A stretch of 64,000 nucleotides of DNA, taken from the NCBI GenBank assembly GCA_051294375.1, contig CM119270.1, forward strand, positions 20,985,775 to 21,049,774, in the 5' to 3' direction. Under the pieces are notes generated by a model. The model made no database searches. It saw only the letters and a program-made list of their open reading frames with translations, and had not been told where the DNA came from. Positions within the stretch are counted from its first letter, which is position 1. Each line of letters opens with the position of its first letter. Shown here one piece after another: positions 13,515 through 24,888 of this stretch. This DNA comes from Paraspadella gotoi. Its lineage: Eukaryota; Chaetognatha. Position numbers and translations under genes: made by a program.

Positions 13515-13632
13515 TTCACTGTTCACGTTGTAAAGGAACCGGGTTGCGATCTTGGAATTAATCAATTTTCTTCCCTCATTTATTCTGACATTTACCACCA
13601 TTTTCGCTCAACTCATTTTTCTGGAAATATAT
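13515..13632. repeat. Dispersed repeat abutting the SLC22 block
   Basis: GTTCACGTTGTAAAGGAACC matches, with changes, sequence near 18,805 and 26,622 (both near the right end of the duplicated blocks). The part CATTTATTCTGACATTTACC onward matches 26,812-26,875. So the junk just left of copy 1 resembles what lies just right of copy 2, as expected at a tandem-duplication junction or a shared mobile element. Confidence 0.55.
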
Positions 13633-14164
13633 ATAGAAACAATAACAAGGCTGAATCTGAGAGACTGGCGAAAAGCGTGAGAATCACGTGAGGATAAGGT
13701 GGTGACATGTCGGTTCAATTAAGTCGGCTTCATTGCTGCGACCGATGGATGACTTGTCGGCTTCCTGCGAAAGACTGACAAGTGAGTTGTCGGCTTCTTT
13801 GGGTGAAAGTATTAGGTGACTTGTCGGCTTCTTGTTTAGATTTTGAGGCGATCTGTCGGCCTTCTCTTTCTTCTCCCAGATTCTTCAGCCAGAATCTTCT
13901 TTTCCCTCTCCCTCTCCCTCTCTCTCTCCTCTCTCTCTCTCCACTTCCCACCACCTCCCTCATGAACTTCTCCTCGTCCAAAACTCTGACCCTCGTCTCC
14001 GCGACCCGGCGAAGAATCTCGTAAGCCTCTCGGGCACGCCCCTTCTTGATGAGCCACGGGGGCGAATCCGGGCAGAAGAAAAAGGACGACGACAACGAAG
14101 ATGTTAGAGCAGAACATGAGGAGGCAGAAGTGTTCGCCATTCGGGGATGGCGTAGCTGAAAAGG

Positions 14165-14204
14165 TTGATTTGATTGATTGATTGATTGATATATTGATTG
14201 ATTA

Positions 14205-14250
<46 letters not shown>
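14165..14250. repeat. (TTGA)n microsatellite, copy 1
   Basis: Tandem TTGA/TTGATTGAT units in the intron right upstream of SLC22 exon 4. The same tract lies at about 22,000-22,082 in the other block. Confidence 0.85.
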
Positions 14251-14451
14251 ATAGAGGTCGTTAAAAGATATTTTGATTGAATAATTACTAACTAATTTAT
14301 TGATTTTAAGAAAATTAAATTATGTGCTTGACAAATTGAAGAATGATTAAAAGATTGATTAAACCTATTTCTTATGTTTAAAAAATATAATAATAATAAT
14401 AATATTAAGTTTATCCATTAAATTCAATGGATTAGCCATCTTTCATTTTGA

Positions 14452-14550
14452 CTTTGGACAGGCTGTGTATCCTTGTATTCCCTTACAAGATGTTAACAAA
14501 GCCAGAACCCGCAAGCTTTCAATCAAGACTCTGATTTATTAACTCCAAAA
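14452..14550 (+). repeat. Dispersed 'GACTTTGGACAGGCT' repeat
   Basis: Begins GACTTTGGACAGGCT and ends near GCAAGCTTTCAATCAAGACT. Relatives: 20,570-20,662 (+), 22,278-22,372 (+), about 38,850-38,952 (-), 52,674-52,785 (-) and 54,880-55,030 (-). Probably a short non-autonomous mobile element; the two copies inside the SLC22 blocks are there through duplication. Confidence 0.65.
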
Positions 14551-14778
14551 GTACTTAACTTTCTTTCGTTGAATAGGTATAATATTTTTATGAAATATTT
14601 AAACTTATGTCAATCTTAATGGCCAGAAAAAAAATCTTACGAGATCCAAGGGAGAGCGGTTGCAGTGACTGACCAAGCGGATTGAGAACCATTGGAATCA
14701 CGGGTGAATGGAAGAGAACAGTTCACATCTGTAGGGACGACGACGATGAGGCCGACGTAGGCCATGCCGAGACCAAAT

Positions 14779-14942
14779 CTGGGGAGAAGAGTCGGAGATG
14801 GTTAGGTGACTCTGTCTCTTGTCTATCTCTCTCTCTCTCTTCTCTTCTCTCTCTCTCCCTCTCTGGCCGACGTAGGCCATCCGAGACCAAATCTGGGAGA
14901 AGAGTTTGGAGATGGTTAGGTGAACTATGTCTCTGTCTCTCT

Positions 14943-14987
<45 letters not shown>

Positions 14988-15058
14988 CCTCTCTGGCCGA
15001 CGTAGGTCATCCCCGAGACCAAATCTGGGGAGAAGAGTTGGAGATGGTTAGGTGACTA

Positions 15059-15118
<60 letters not shown>

Positions 15119-15228
15119 TGTGCTCTTTCTCTCTCTCTGGCCGACGTAGGCCATCCCGACAACCAAATCTGGGGAGAAGAATTGGAGATGGTTAGGTGAC
15201 TATTGTCTTCTGTCTCTGTCTCTTCTCA

Positions 15229-15266
<38 letters not shown>

Positions 15267-15343
15267 CTCTCTCTCCCTCTCTGGCCGACGTAGGCCATCC
15301 GAGACCAAATCTGGGGAGAAGAGTTGAGATGGTTAGGTGACTA

Positions 15344-15402
<59 letters not shown>

Positions 15403-15598
15403 ATCTCTTCCCTTTGTCTCTTTCTCTCTCTCTCTCTCTGCCGACGTAGGCCATCCCGACACCAAAATCTGGGGAGAAGAGTTGGAAGATGGTTAGGTTA
15501 CTTTCTTTCTCTCTCTCTCTCTCTCTCTCTCGCCGACATAGGCATCCCACACCAAATTGGGAGAAAGAGTTGGAGATGGTTAGGTGACTATGTCTCTT

Positions 15599-15631
<33 letters not shown>

Positions 15632-15916
15632 GGCCGACGTAGGCCATGCCGAGACCAAATCTGGGGAGAAAAGTTGGAGATGGTTAAGTGACTATGTCTC
15701 TGTCTTCTCTCTCTTTCTCTCTCTCTCTCTGGCCGACGTAGGCCATCCCATACCAAATCTGGGGAGAAAAGTTGGAGATGGTTAGGTTACTTTCTCTCTC
15801 TCTCTATCTCTCTTCTCTCTCTTTCTCTTTTCTCTCTCTCTCTCTTGCCGACGTAGGCCATCGCCGAGACCAAATCTGGGGAGAAAAGTTGGAGATGGTT
15901 TAGGTGACTATGTCTT

Positions 15917-15965
<49 letters not shown>

Positions 15966-16022
15966 CCGACGTAGGCCATCCCGACACCAAATCTGGGAGA
16001 AGAGTTGAGATGGTTCGGTGAC

Positions 16023-16087
<65 letters not shown>

Positions 16088-16102
16088 CCTCCCCCCTCTC
16101 AC
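14779..16102 (-). repeat. Array of duplicated acceptor/exon-3 edges, copy 1
   Basis: Ten units of about 90-157 bases precede (on minus) the real exon 3 start at 14,778. Each carries a CCTAACC branch-point-like word, a pyrimidine stretch, CCCCAG and the exon start ATTTGGTCTCGG...TACGTCGGC, then a GA tract. GCCGACGTAGG-type words on plus lie near 14,866, 14,996, 15,139, 15,283, 15,440, 15,531, 15,631, 15,731, 15,846 and 15,963. Confidence 0.9.
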
Positions 16103-18990
16103 TAACCGCCAATAGTAGTAAAACCGAATCGATCCAGGCCACCTGCAATCCGATCGCCGCTGCGCCGCAGCCGCCGCCATGGCGACGCGGCGCCGCCCAA
16201 GACGTCGCTGAGAACTCCCAGAAGAGACAAGAGAGTCAAGTTGCCGGGCGAAGAAGACGGTCTCCGTCAGATTGACGAGCGGTTCCTGGTCGCAGATCAA
16301 TTCCCACTCGGCCACCATTGGAATGCGGACTTTGGGAACCTTTCAAGCATTTGGGGTTTTGGAATGGGGCGTCTCCGCGTAAGAGATGTGTTTCCTGAAT
16401 TGATCGTAAATGAGCTTGAATTTCTCAATCTCATTACAAATGTAGTTCTTGATCGAAACTGAGTCAATTTCGTATCATTCATCACTAAAAATACCTGATA
16501 ATTCTTCGGCAGCAGTTAGTTTATCATAGAAAACACATTAGAAATAACATATACATTAATATATACAGGAAGTCATTGTGGGAATGTTTCTTGTAACTTG
16601 TTATTATTTATTTTTTCTCAATTTTATAATTACTATAATTATACAATAATTAAACGGTATTTAAACCGGTTTTCCCAAAATGAAGTTATCTCCGCCAGCA
16701 GCAGCCAAGACCCTTTTCCATTTCTCTCACCTCAAACGTCCAATTTCCCGCGACGCATCCTCGGCCGGCAAATCTCCTGCGCGTCAAAGTCTCCAGAAGC
16801 GTAAGTGATATTAAGCCACCGCCGGCCGCCGCCGGCGCCGCCGGCGCCGCTCAAAAGGCGTCGCCATAGACTTCAACAGTTGTCGCCACCCAAAATGGCG
16901 GAGTGTGAACGGCCATCGAATCCCCAGGTAGAGGAGGAACAGGCAGTCATATTCCTTCCGCCATCAGAGCAAAGAAAATGCCCCATGGGGAACCAACCGC
17001 AAAGGCCAAGACGGCATTAGGAGAATCGTCAAGTTCGACGCGCCCCATGCGTTGAGGGAGGAAAGGAGAGGAAGTGTAAAGGAAAGGGAGTGAAAGGAAA
17101 AAATGTGAGAAGAATTATAAAAGGAAAGGAAAAAGAGAAAAAGGAAGAAATTAGGATAAGGAGAAAAATATGAAGGATGGGACAAAGAAAGAAATAAGAA
17201 AATTCAGGAAAGAAGGAAAATAGGAAAAAAAAAGCCAAAATAGTAAAGATTTTAAGAAATATTGAAGTAATAAAGAAAACAGTAAGGAGGAAATTAAATA
17301 ATAGAAATTAAAACAAATTAAACAATAAGATTGTAGAGAAAACCGTTTAGATGCGAAAAAAAGTTAATGAGGAAAAAACTGAACCAGAAGCTCGAAAAAG
17401 AATGAAAATCGCTTTGAGCCGAAAATCGTTTAAGAATTCACAGAATTAATTTTTTTTTCTATTTTGCATAGAAAACTAAAAGTTTTGGACTTAAAATCTG
17501 CAAATCTAAGTTCGCCTTTACTCTGTTTGGACTTTCATTCAGTAAGTAAACTCGGGTAATATTCTTTGATATTTCTCAACCAATAGACAAATCGAGACAA
17601 ATGTAATTATCAAGTATCAGCAGCTTTTTAAATTTGTGAATGTTTGCGAGTCAAAAGTATGTATTTTGCTGTGATTTTGATTTCTTGATCTCTGGGTATT
17701 GTGAATCTGACTTTACTTTTACCACCCATGATTTATTACACGAGGTACTTTTTACTGTCTTTACAGATTTCTTTTACTTTTTAAAAATAATTAGGTAAAG
17801 GGGCACAGTATTTGAAATAAAAAGAATTAAAATGATTTTTTTCATTCAAAATTCCTTGGCTTTTTTAGTTATTAGGAGTCGTTTAATTTTTTGATTATGT
17901 TCTATTTATTTGGCGTATTAATTACAAAGTACCGTTATGTCCTTGAATGACTCGGCGATAATTGATAGCATTTTTCCCGTCCTCTACCAAAAACTCAGCA
18001 AACACATTTTATAAAAACAAAACACCTTTTTGACTTCTCAAAAAGTAATTTATAACATAAATAAAGGAATAATTTTAGCAGGTTTCGCATTTTAACAAAG
18101 AAATAAAGTTAATAAGCAAAAAGGTATCATAAAAAAGATAGATTTTTAGCGTAGTGTTGTCTAAAGCTATTACGGTAAGTTTATAGCAGCTGATCCCTTT
18201 CTTCAATTAAATCTAGGGATCCGTGGTTTTCTCTTCTTCAATTACATCCTTATATTTATAATTTAACCATTTCTTCAATTACATCGTGTATCAAGTGGTC
18301 GGCACTCTATTTTCTTTGGCCCATTTCTTCAAAACCCGGAATGAGATACTCGACTGAGGATTATTTGTGTTGGCGAAGAATTTGAATAGACGTCAACGCA
18401 GAGTTTCTTTGGTTCGTGACCCGCGATTATCTGAGATTATAAATGTAATGTAAATGTAATGTAAAATAATGTAAATGTTGATATTTTAAAATTTGAATAT
18501 TCCGGTGAGCTATGGTCTGATCATTTTAAAATCGTGAATTATGAAAAAAAAACAGAGCATGAAAGTAGATATTTTTGGCTTTTTTTTTCTATTTTTAACG
18601 CTGAATACATGAAATTTTTAATAACATTTTTTAGATTTTTTATTTACTTTTTATGAAGATCGAATTTTCAATAGCAATTTTTTTTAAATTTAAGATTTTA
18701 AATGATATTACTATCTTTTTTGAACTCTTAATTATCTATCTCACACTAATATCTTTGTTTGTTCACTCAAATAAAATATACGTTCCCAGTGCAACACTCT
18801 ACTGTCATGTTGTAAGGGAACCAGGTTTGCGATCCCGGAACCTAATGAACACGAACTATGGCTTTACTCAAAGAGCCAAAAGTTACACCTGAAGAAATTA
18901 GTATATATTGTTTGATTGCCACTGAGCATTTGACAGTTATTAAAAGTATAAGTAAGTCGGAAATTCACATAAGCAATAATCGATTTTTTT

Positions 18991-19381
18991 TTCATTTTTA
19001 ATTTTCAATTTTAACTTTCGTAATAGTGAAATAAGAGTTTTATAAATTTTTATTGATAAATCTTTATTACTTTTTGAAATCCTACTGTTTTTAGAATAGC
19101 TATATTAACTATATTATCACCAAACTCGTGTTCGTCCCCAAAAAGTATTAGTATCAAGAATTTTCATTCCTCCTTCATTCTTCTATTGTCTTTTGTCGAC
19201 TCAATGGTCACTAACGTTTGACAGTTTCTCCACTTTCTTCATCTCCATCCCTCTTTACCACCTACCACCATCTACCCTAACCACCTTCCCCCTCCTCTTT
19301 CCTACCACCTTCATCCCTACCCACCTTCCCCCTCTTCCTCCTTAACACCCTTCCCCTTTCACACCTTCCCCCTCCCCCTTT
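18991..19381. other. Spacer with CCACCTTCC-rich repeat
   Basis: No gene. From about 19,230 a degenerate repeat of CCACCTTCCCCCTCC type starts and runs on into the end of the SLC22 coding region. Confidence 0.6.
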
Positions 19382-22035
19382 CTACCACCTTCCACCTGTC
19401 CCACCTTCCTCCTCCTCCCTACCACCCTTCCCACTCTCCTCCTTTCTACCACCCTCCACCCTTCCCACCTTCCTCCTCATCCCCAACACCCTCCACCCTT
19501 CCTTCTTCGTCTTCCTCCTCATCCTCTTCATGTCGTCCAGACTCTGAGGCAACGGCGTCCCCATCGTTTCCGCCAGGGGCGCCGCCATCGCCGCTACGAG
19601 GACGCCGAGGATCCCGAGCGCCGCTTCCACCGCCAGCGGCGTCCTCTTCTCAAAGTAGGAGAGGTAACTGGCGGCGATGGATGCGACGCGGCCGAAGAGC
19701 ATAGAGATGAGGAAAGTTCGAGCGCGGATGAGGGTAGGGAATGCCTCCTGAACAAGAAGAGTAGTATGGTGGGTAAGGTCAAGAAGCATCGCATTAAATT
19801 TTGGGCCCTGGTCTTTTATATTGCCCCATTCCTGTTCCTGATCCCTGAATATAGTTTTAACCTTAATATTTAACTGCTGTTAAATAAATATTCAACCAAG
19901 TCCTTAAACCGAATCTCTTACCCGAATACTTACCTTATTCCTTAACCCCAAACTCTATACCTTACCTTAACCCTAAACTCTATACCTTACCTTATCCGTT
20001 AACCCTAAACTCTATGCCCTACCTTATCCATTAACCCCAAACTCTATACCTTACCTTATCCATTAACCCTAAACTCTATACCTTACCTTAACCCTTAACC
20101 CCAAACTCTATACCTTACCTTATCCCTTAACCCCAAACTCTATACCTTACCTTATCCATTAACCTAAAACTCTACACCTTACCTTATCCATTAACCTAAA
20201 ACTCTATACCTTACCTTATCCCTTAACCCCCGAACTCTATACCTTACCTTATCCATTAACCCTAAACTCTATACCTTACCTTATCCATTAACCTAAAACT
20301 CTATACCTTACCTTATCCATTAACCTCAAACTCTATACCTTACCTTATCCCTTAACCCTAAACTCTATACCTTACCTAATCCCTAACTCTTGAATTAATT
20401 TTCAATTCTAAAAACTCACAGAAGTCTTAATTTAAGCTGAAATGGTGTGCTCTTGGGTAACATGGTCTAATTGATAACATTTTAAAAAGATTGTGCAAAT
20501 ATCTTCACTTGCATCTGTTTTTTCAACTCATATTATTTTCATTATGAAAAATTTATCACGCATTTGACTTTGGACAGACTATAATGGATTAAGGCCTCTA
20601 TCCCTCTTACAAGATAATAATATATCAGAACCCTGCAAGCTGTCAATCAAGACTTACGCAGTCAATTTAAATACTATTTATCTGTCTGTCTGTCTGTCTG
20701 TCCTCCCTGTCTTCCATTTGTTCTTTTATTTCTTCTCATCAATTCTAGTCTAGTGACTTCTTTGCAATTTTTTATTTTTTATCCTTGAAAACCTTTTTTT
20801 CCTATCCGTCTGTCCATCTGTCTTATCCCTTCCCCTTTTACCTGTTGCCACATAGAAAATGATTCCCAAGTCAGAGACTCCGCAGTCCTCACGAACAGGC
20901 CAATTGCTTTCTTCATCCCAGGCACCTGAACATCCACGTCGTCCACAGCCAGGCGCGTTGCCGCCATTGTCAGGTAGGCTAAGCCCATAGCAGCAAATCC
21001 AACTGACAAGGCTGGTCGACGATTGATGAAGAAACAGACTAACAAGCCGACAAACCGCGCGGGGATACCAACTCGGTCGCCACTTTAAAAAAAAAGAATA
21101 TCTTTTATGAAAAACTGTTATAAGTTAGTTTATTATTTAAGTATGAAGAGAAAATAAGTTTTAATTAGTTTTTTAATCTGTTTATAACAGAATAAAACAA
21201 ACTTTACCATGGTTGTAAAAAAAAAATAGCGATAGACTGAAAGAAAGAAATAATAATATTTCAATTCATTTATATTTATAAAAAAGATTATAACTTGCTT
21301 TTAATTTTTTAAGAATGTTTCAAACTTTTAATTTTACTTAATTGAAAATGAGTTTTAATTTTAAATTTTAAAATAAGTTTCACACTCCCCTTAAGTTGGT
21401 GTAAGAGAAACTGAGCCCGATGTAGACGACGTTAAGGTAAGACCAATAGAGGCTGGCAGCGATGAGAGGAACAATAACAAGGCTAGATCTGAGAGACTGG
21501 CGAAAAGCGTGAGAATCACGTGAGGATAAGGTGGTGACTGTCGGTTCAATTAAGTCGGCTTCATTGCTGCGACCGATGGATGACTTGTCGGCTTCCCTGC
21601 GAAGACTGACAAGTGAGTTGTCGGCTTCTTTGGTGAAAGTATTAGGTGACTTGTCGGCTTCTTTGTTTAGATTTTGAGGCGATCTGTCGGCCTTCTCTTT
21701 TCTCTCCAGATTCTTCAGCCAGAATTCTTCTTTTCCCTCTCCCTCTCCCTCTCTCTCTCCCTCTCCCTCCTCTCCACTTCCCACCACCTCCCTCATGAAC
21801 TTCTCCTCGTCCAAACTCTGACCTCGGCTCTCCGCGACCCGGCGAAGAATCTCGTAAGCCTCTCGGGCACGCCCCTTCTTGATGAGCCACGGGGGCGAAT
21901 CCGGGCAGAAGAAAAGGACGACGACAACGAAGATGTTAGAGCAGAACATGAGGAGGCAGAGTGTTCGCCATTCGGGGATGGCGTAGCTGAAAAGGTTGAT
22001 TTGATTGATTGATTGATTGATATATTGATTGATTA

Positions 22036-22083
<48 letters not shown>

Positions 22084-22647
22084 GAGGTCGTTTAAAAGAT
22101 ATTTTGATTGAATAATTACTAACTAATTTATTGATTTTTAAGAAAATTAAATTATGTGCTTGACAAATTGAAGAATGATTAAAGATTGATTAAACCTATT
22201 TCTTATGTTTAAAAATATAATAATAATAATAATATTAAGTTTATCCATTAATTCAATGGATTAGCCATCTTTCATTTTGACTTTGGACAGGCTGTGTATC
22301 CTTGTATTCCCTTACAAGATGTTAACAAAGCCAGAACCCGCAAGCTTTCAATCAAGACTCTGATTTATTAACTCCAAAAGTACTTAACTTTCTTTTCGTT
22401 GAATAGGTATAATATTTTTATGAAATATTTAAACTTATGTCAATCTTAATGGCCAGAAAAAAAATCTTACGAGATCCAAGGGAGAGCGGTTGCAGTGACT
22501 GACCAAGCGGGATTGAGAACCATTGGAATCACGCGGTGAATGGAAGAGAACAGTTCACATCTGTAGGGAACGACGACGATGAGGCCGACGTAGGCCATGC
22601 CGAGACCAAATCTGGGGAGAAGAGTCGGAGATGGTTAGGTGACTCTG

Positions 22648-22691
<44 letters not shown>

Positions 22692-22768
22692 TCTCTGGCC
22701 GACGTAGGCCATCCCGAGACCAAATCTGGGGAGAAGAGTTGGAGATGGTTAGGTGACTTGTCTCTGTC

Positions 22769-22816
<48 letters not shown>

Positions 22817-23044
22817 CTCTCTTCTCCCTCTCTGGCCGACGTAGGTCATCCCGAGACCAAATCTGGGAGAAGAGTTGGAGATGGTTAGGTGACTATGTCT
22901 CTGTCTCTGTCTCTCTCTCTCTCTTCTCGTCTCTCTCTCTTCTCTCTCTCTCTCTCTCTTTGTCTCTTTTCTCTCTCTCTGGCCGACGTAGGCCATCCCG
23001 ACACCAAAATCTGGGGAGAAGAATTGGAGATGGTTAGGTGACTA

Positions 23045-23104
<60 letters not shown>

Positions 23105-23209
23105 CTCTCTCTCCCTCTCTGGCCGACGTAGGCCATCCCGAGACCAAATCTGGGGAGAAGAGTTGGAGATGGTTAGGTGACTATGTTCTGTCTCTGTCTT
23201 CTCTCTCTC

Positions 23210-23248
<39 letters not shown>

Positions 23249-23432
23249 TCTCTTTCTCTCTCTCTCTCTCTGGCCGACGTAGGCCATCCCGACACCAAAA
23301 TCTGGGAGAAGAGTTGGAGATGGTTAGGTTACTTTCTTTCTCTCTCTCTCTCTCTCTCTCTGGCCGACATAGGCCATCCCGACACCAAATCTGGGAGAGA
23401 AGAGTTGAGATGGTTAGGTGACTATGTCTCTT

Positions 23433-23463
<31 letters not shown>

Positions 23464-23885
23464 GGCCGACGTAGGCCATGCCGAGACCAAATCTGGGGAG
23501 AAAAGTTGGAGATGGTTAAGTGACTATGTCTCTGTCTCTCTCTCTTTCCTCTCTCTCTCTCTGGCCGACGTAGGCCATTCCGATACCAAATCTGGGGAGG
23601 AAAAGTTGGAGATGGTTAGGTTACTTTCTCTCTCTCTCTCTATCTCTCTCTCTCTCTCTTTCTCTTTCTCTCTCTCTCTCTTGCCGACGTAAGGCCATCC
23701 CGAGACCAAATCTGGGGAGAAAAGTTGGAGATGGTTAGGTGACTATGTCTTTCTTTCTCTCTCTCTCTCTCTCTCTCATTCTCTCTCTCTCTCTCTCTCT
23801 GGGCGACGTAGGCCATCCCGACACCAAATCTGGGGAGAAGAGTGTTGAGTAGGTTGTGGACTATGTCTCTCTCTCTCTCTCTCTC

Positions 23886-23932
<47 letters not shown>

Positions 23933-24888
23933 CTCCCCCTCTCACCTAACCGCCAGGATAAGTAGTAAGAACGATCGGATCCAGGCCACCTGCAATCCGA
24001 TCGCCGCTGCCGCCGCAGCCGCCGCCATGGCGACGCGGCGCCGCCCAAAGACGTCGCTGAGAACTCCACAGAAGAGACAAGCAGTCAAGTTGCCGGCGAA
24101 GAAGACGGTCTCCGTCAGATTGACGAGCGGTTCCTGGTCGCAGATCAATTCCCACTCGGCCACCATGGAATGGGACTTGGGAACCTTTCAAGCATTTGGG
24201 GTTTTGGAAATGGGGCGTCTCCGAGTAAGAGATGTTTCCTGAATTGATCGTAAATGAGCTTGAATTTCTCAATCTCATTTACAAAATGTAGTCTTTGATC
24301 GAAACTGGTCCAATTTCGTATCATCATCACTAAAAATACCTGATAATTCTTCGGCAGCAGTTAGTTTATCATAAAACACATAGAAATAAATATACATTAA
24401 TATATACAGGAAGTCATTGTGGAATGTTTCTTGTAACTTGTTATTTTATATTTTTTTCTCAATTTTTAAATTAATTCATGTATAAATATTATAAATAATT
24501 AAACGGTATTTAAACCGGTTTTTCCCAAAATGAGTTATCTCCGCCAGCAGCAGCCAAGACCCTTTTCCATTTCTCTCACCTCAAACGTCCAATTTCCCGC
24601 GACGCATCCTCGGGCGCAAATCTCCTGCGGCGTCAAAGTCTCCAGAAGGTAAGTGATATTAAGGCCACCGCCGCCGCCGCCGGCGCCGCCGGCGCCGCTC
24701 AAAAAGGCGTCGCCATAGACTTCAACGTTGTCGCACCAAAATGGCGGAGTGTGAACGGCCATCGAATTCCCCAGGTAGAGGAAACAGGCAGTCATCCCTT
24801 CCACCATCAGGCAGAAGAAAATGCCCATGGGGAACCAACCGCAAAGGCCAAGACGGATTAGGAGATCGTCAAGTTCGACCGCGCCCAT
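19382..24888 (-). CDS. SLC22-like organic ion transporter (major facilitator), six exons found
   Basis: Membrane carrier of the SLC22 (organic cation/anion/carnitine transporter) type, expected in the plasma membrane; substrate unknown. Exons: 24,888-24,580 (start, MGAVELDDLLIRLG, TM1 and extracellular loop), 24,238-23,946 (VAEWELICD, then LSDVFGRRR, the MFS loop 2-3 signature), 22,611-22,471, 21,986-21,386 (PEWR, then CPDSPPWLIKKGRAREAYEI), 21,082-20,842 (VGIPARFVG), 19,747-19,382 (EAFPTLIRARTF, then GTPLPQSLDD). These are family hallmarks in the right order. Exons 2-3 and 5-6 join in phase. The exon 4/5 join does not, and exon 2 needs a one-base shift before VAEW. Odd points: an Arg/Lys-Glu-Ala-Asp repeat in the central cytoplasmic loop and a Lys/Glu/Gly-rich tail written in minisatellite DNA. 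Confidence 0.85.
19905..20400. repeat. Minisatellite of about 35 bp in SLC22 intron
   Basis: About fourteen head-to-tail units of TAAACTCTATACCTTACCTT plus ATCCATTAACCC, with small variation. It lies in the intron between the last two exons. Each unit contains, on minus, the donor-like word AAGGTAAGG. Confidence 0.85.
20570..20662 (+). repeat. Dispersed 'GACTTTGGACAGGCT' repeat
   Basis: GACTTTGGACAGACTATAAT through CTGTCAATCAAGACTTA. It is diverged from the copy at 14,452 but collinear with it over about 90 bases. Confidence 0.6.

Larger units (their letters stand above)
13634..17048 (-). pseudogene. Partial, frameshifted second copy of the SLC22-like gene
   Basis: Counterparts of the first four exons are present on minus: about 17,048-16,731, 16,394-16,103, 14,778-14,641 and 14,155-13,634 (the last cut by the duplication edge). 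Exons encoding the C-terminal half are absent. One-base indels break the frames: exon 3 is 138 bases here and 141 in the other copy. In exon 2 this copy keeps the frame before the EW motif and loses it after. Because the complementary breaks occur in the other copy, sequencing error is as likely as true decay. Confidence 0.7.
13634..18990. repeat. Segmental duplication, copy 1
   Basis: About 5.35 kb is near-identical and collinear with 21,464-26,808. Most differences are one-base insertions or deletions, scattered over coding, intronic and microsatellite sequence alike. The left edge falls inside SLC22 exon 4, so the unit is a partial gene copy. Either a recent tandem duplication or an unmerged second haplotype or mis-assembly would explain it. 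Confidence 0.9.

Noticed and set aside
14682-15990. Ser/Leu-rich frames through the SLC22 intron array
   Set aside because: They alternate CT microsatellite with the duplicated exon edge read on the wrong strand.
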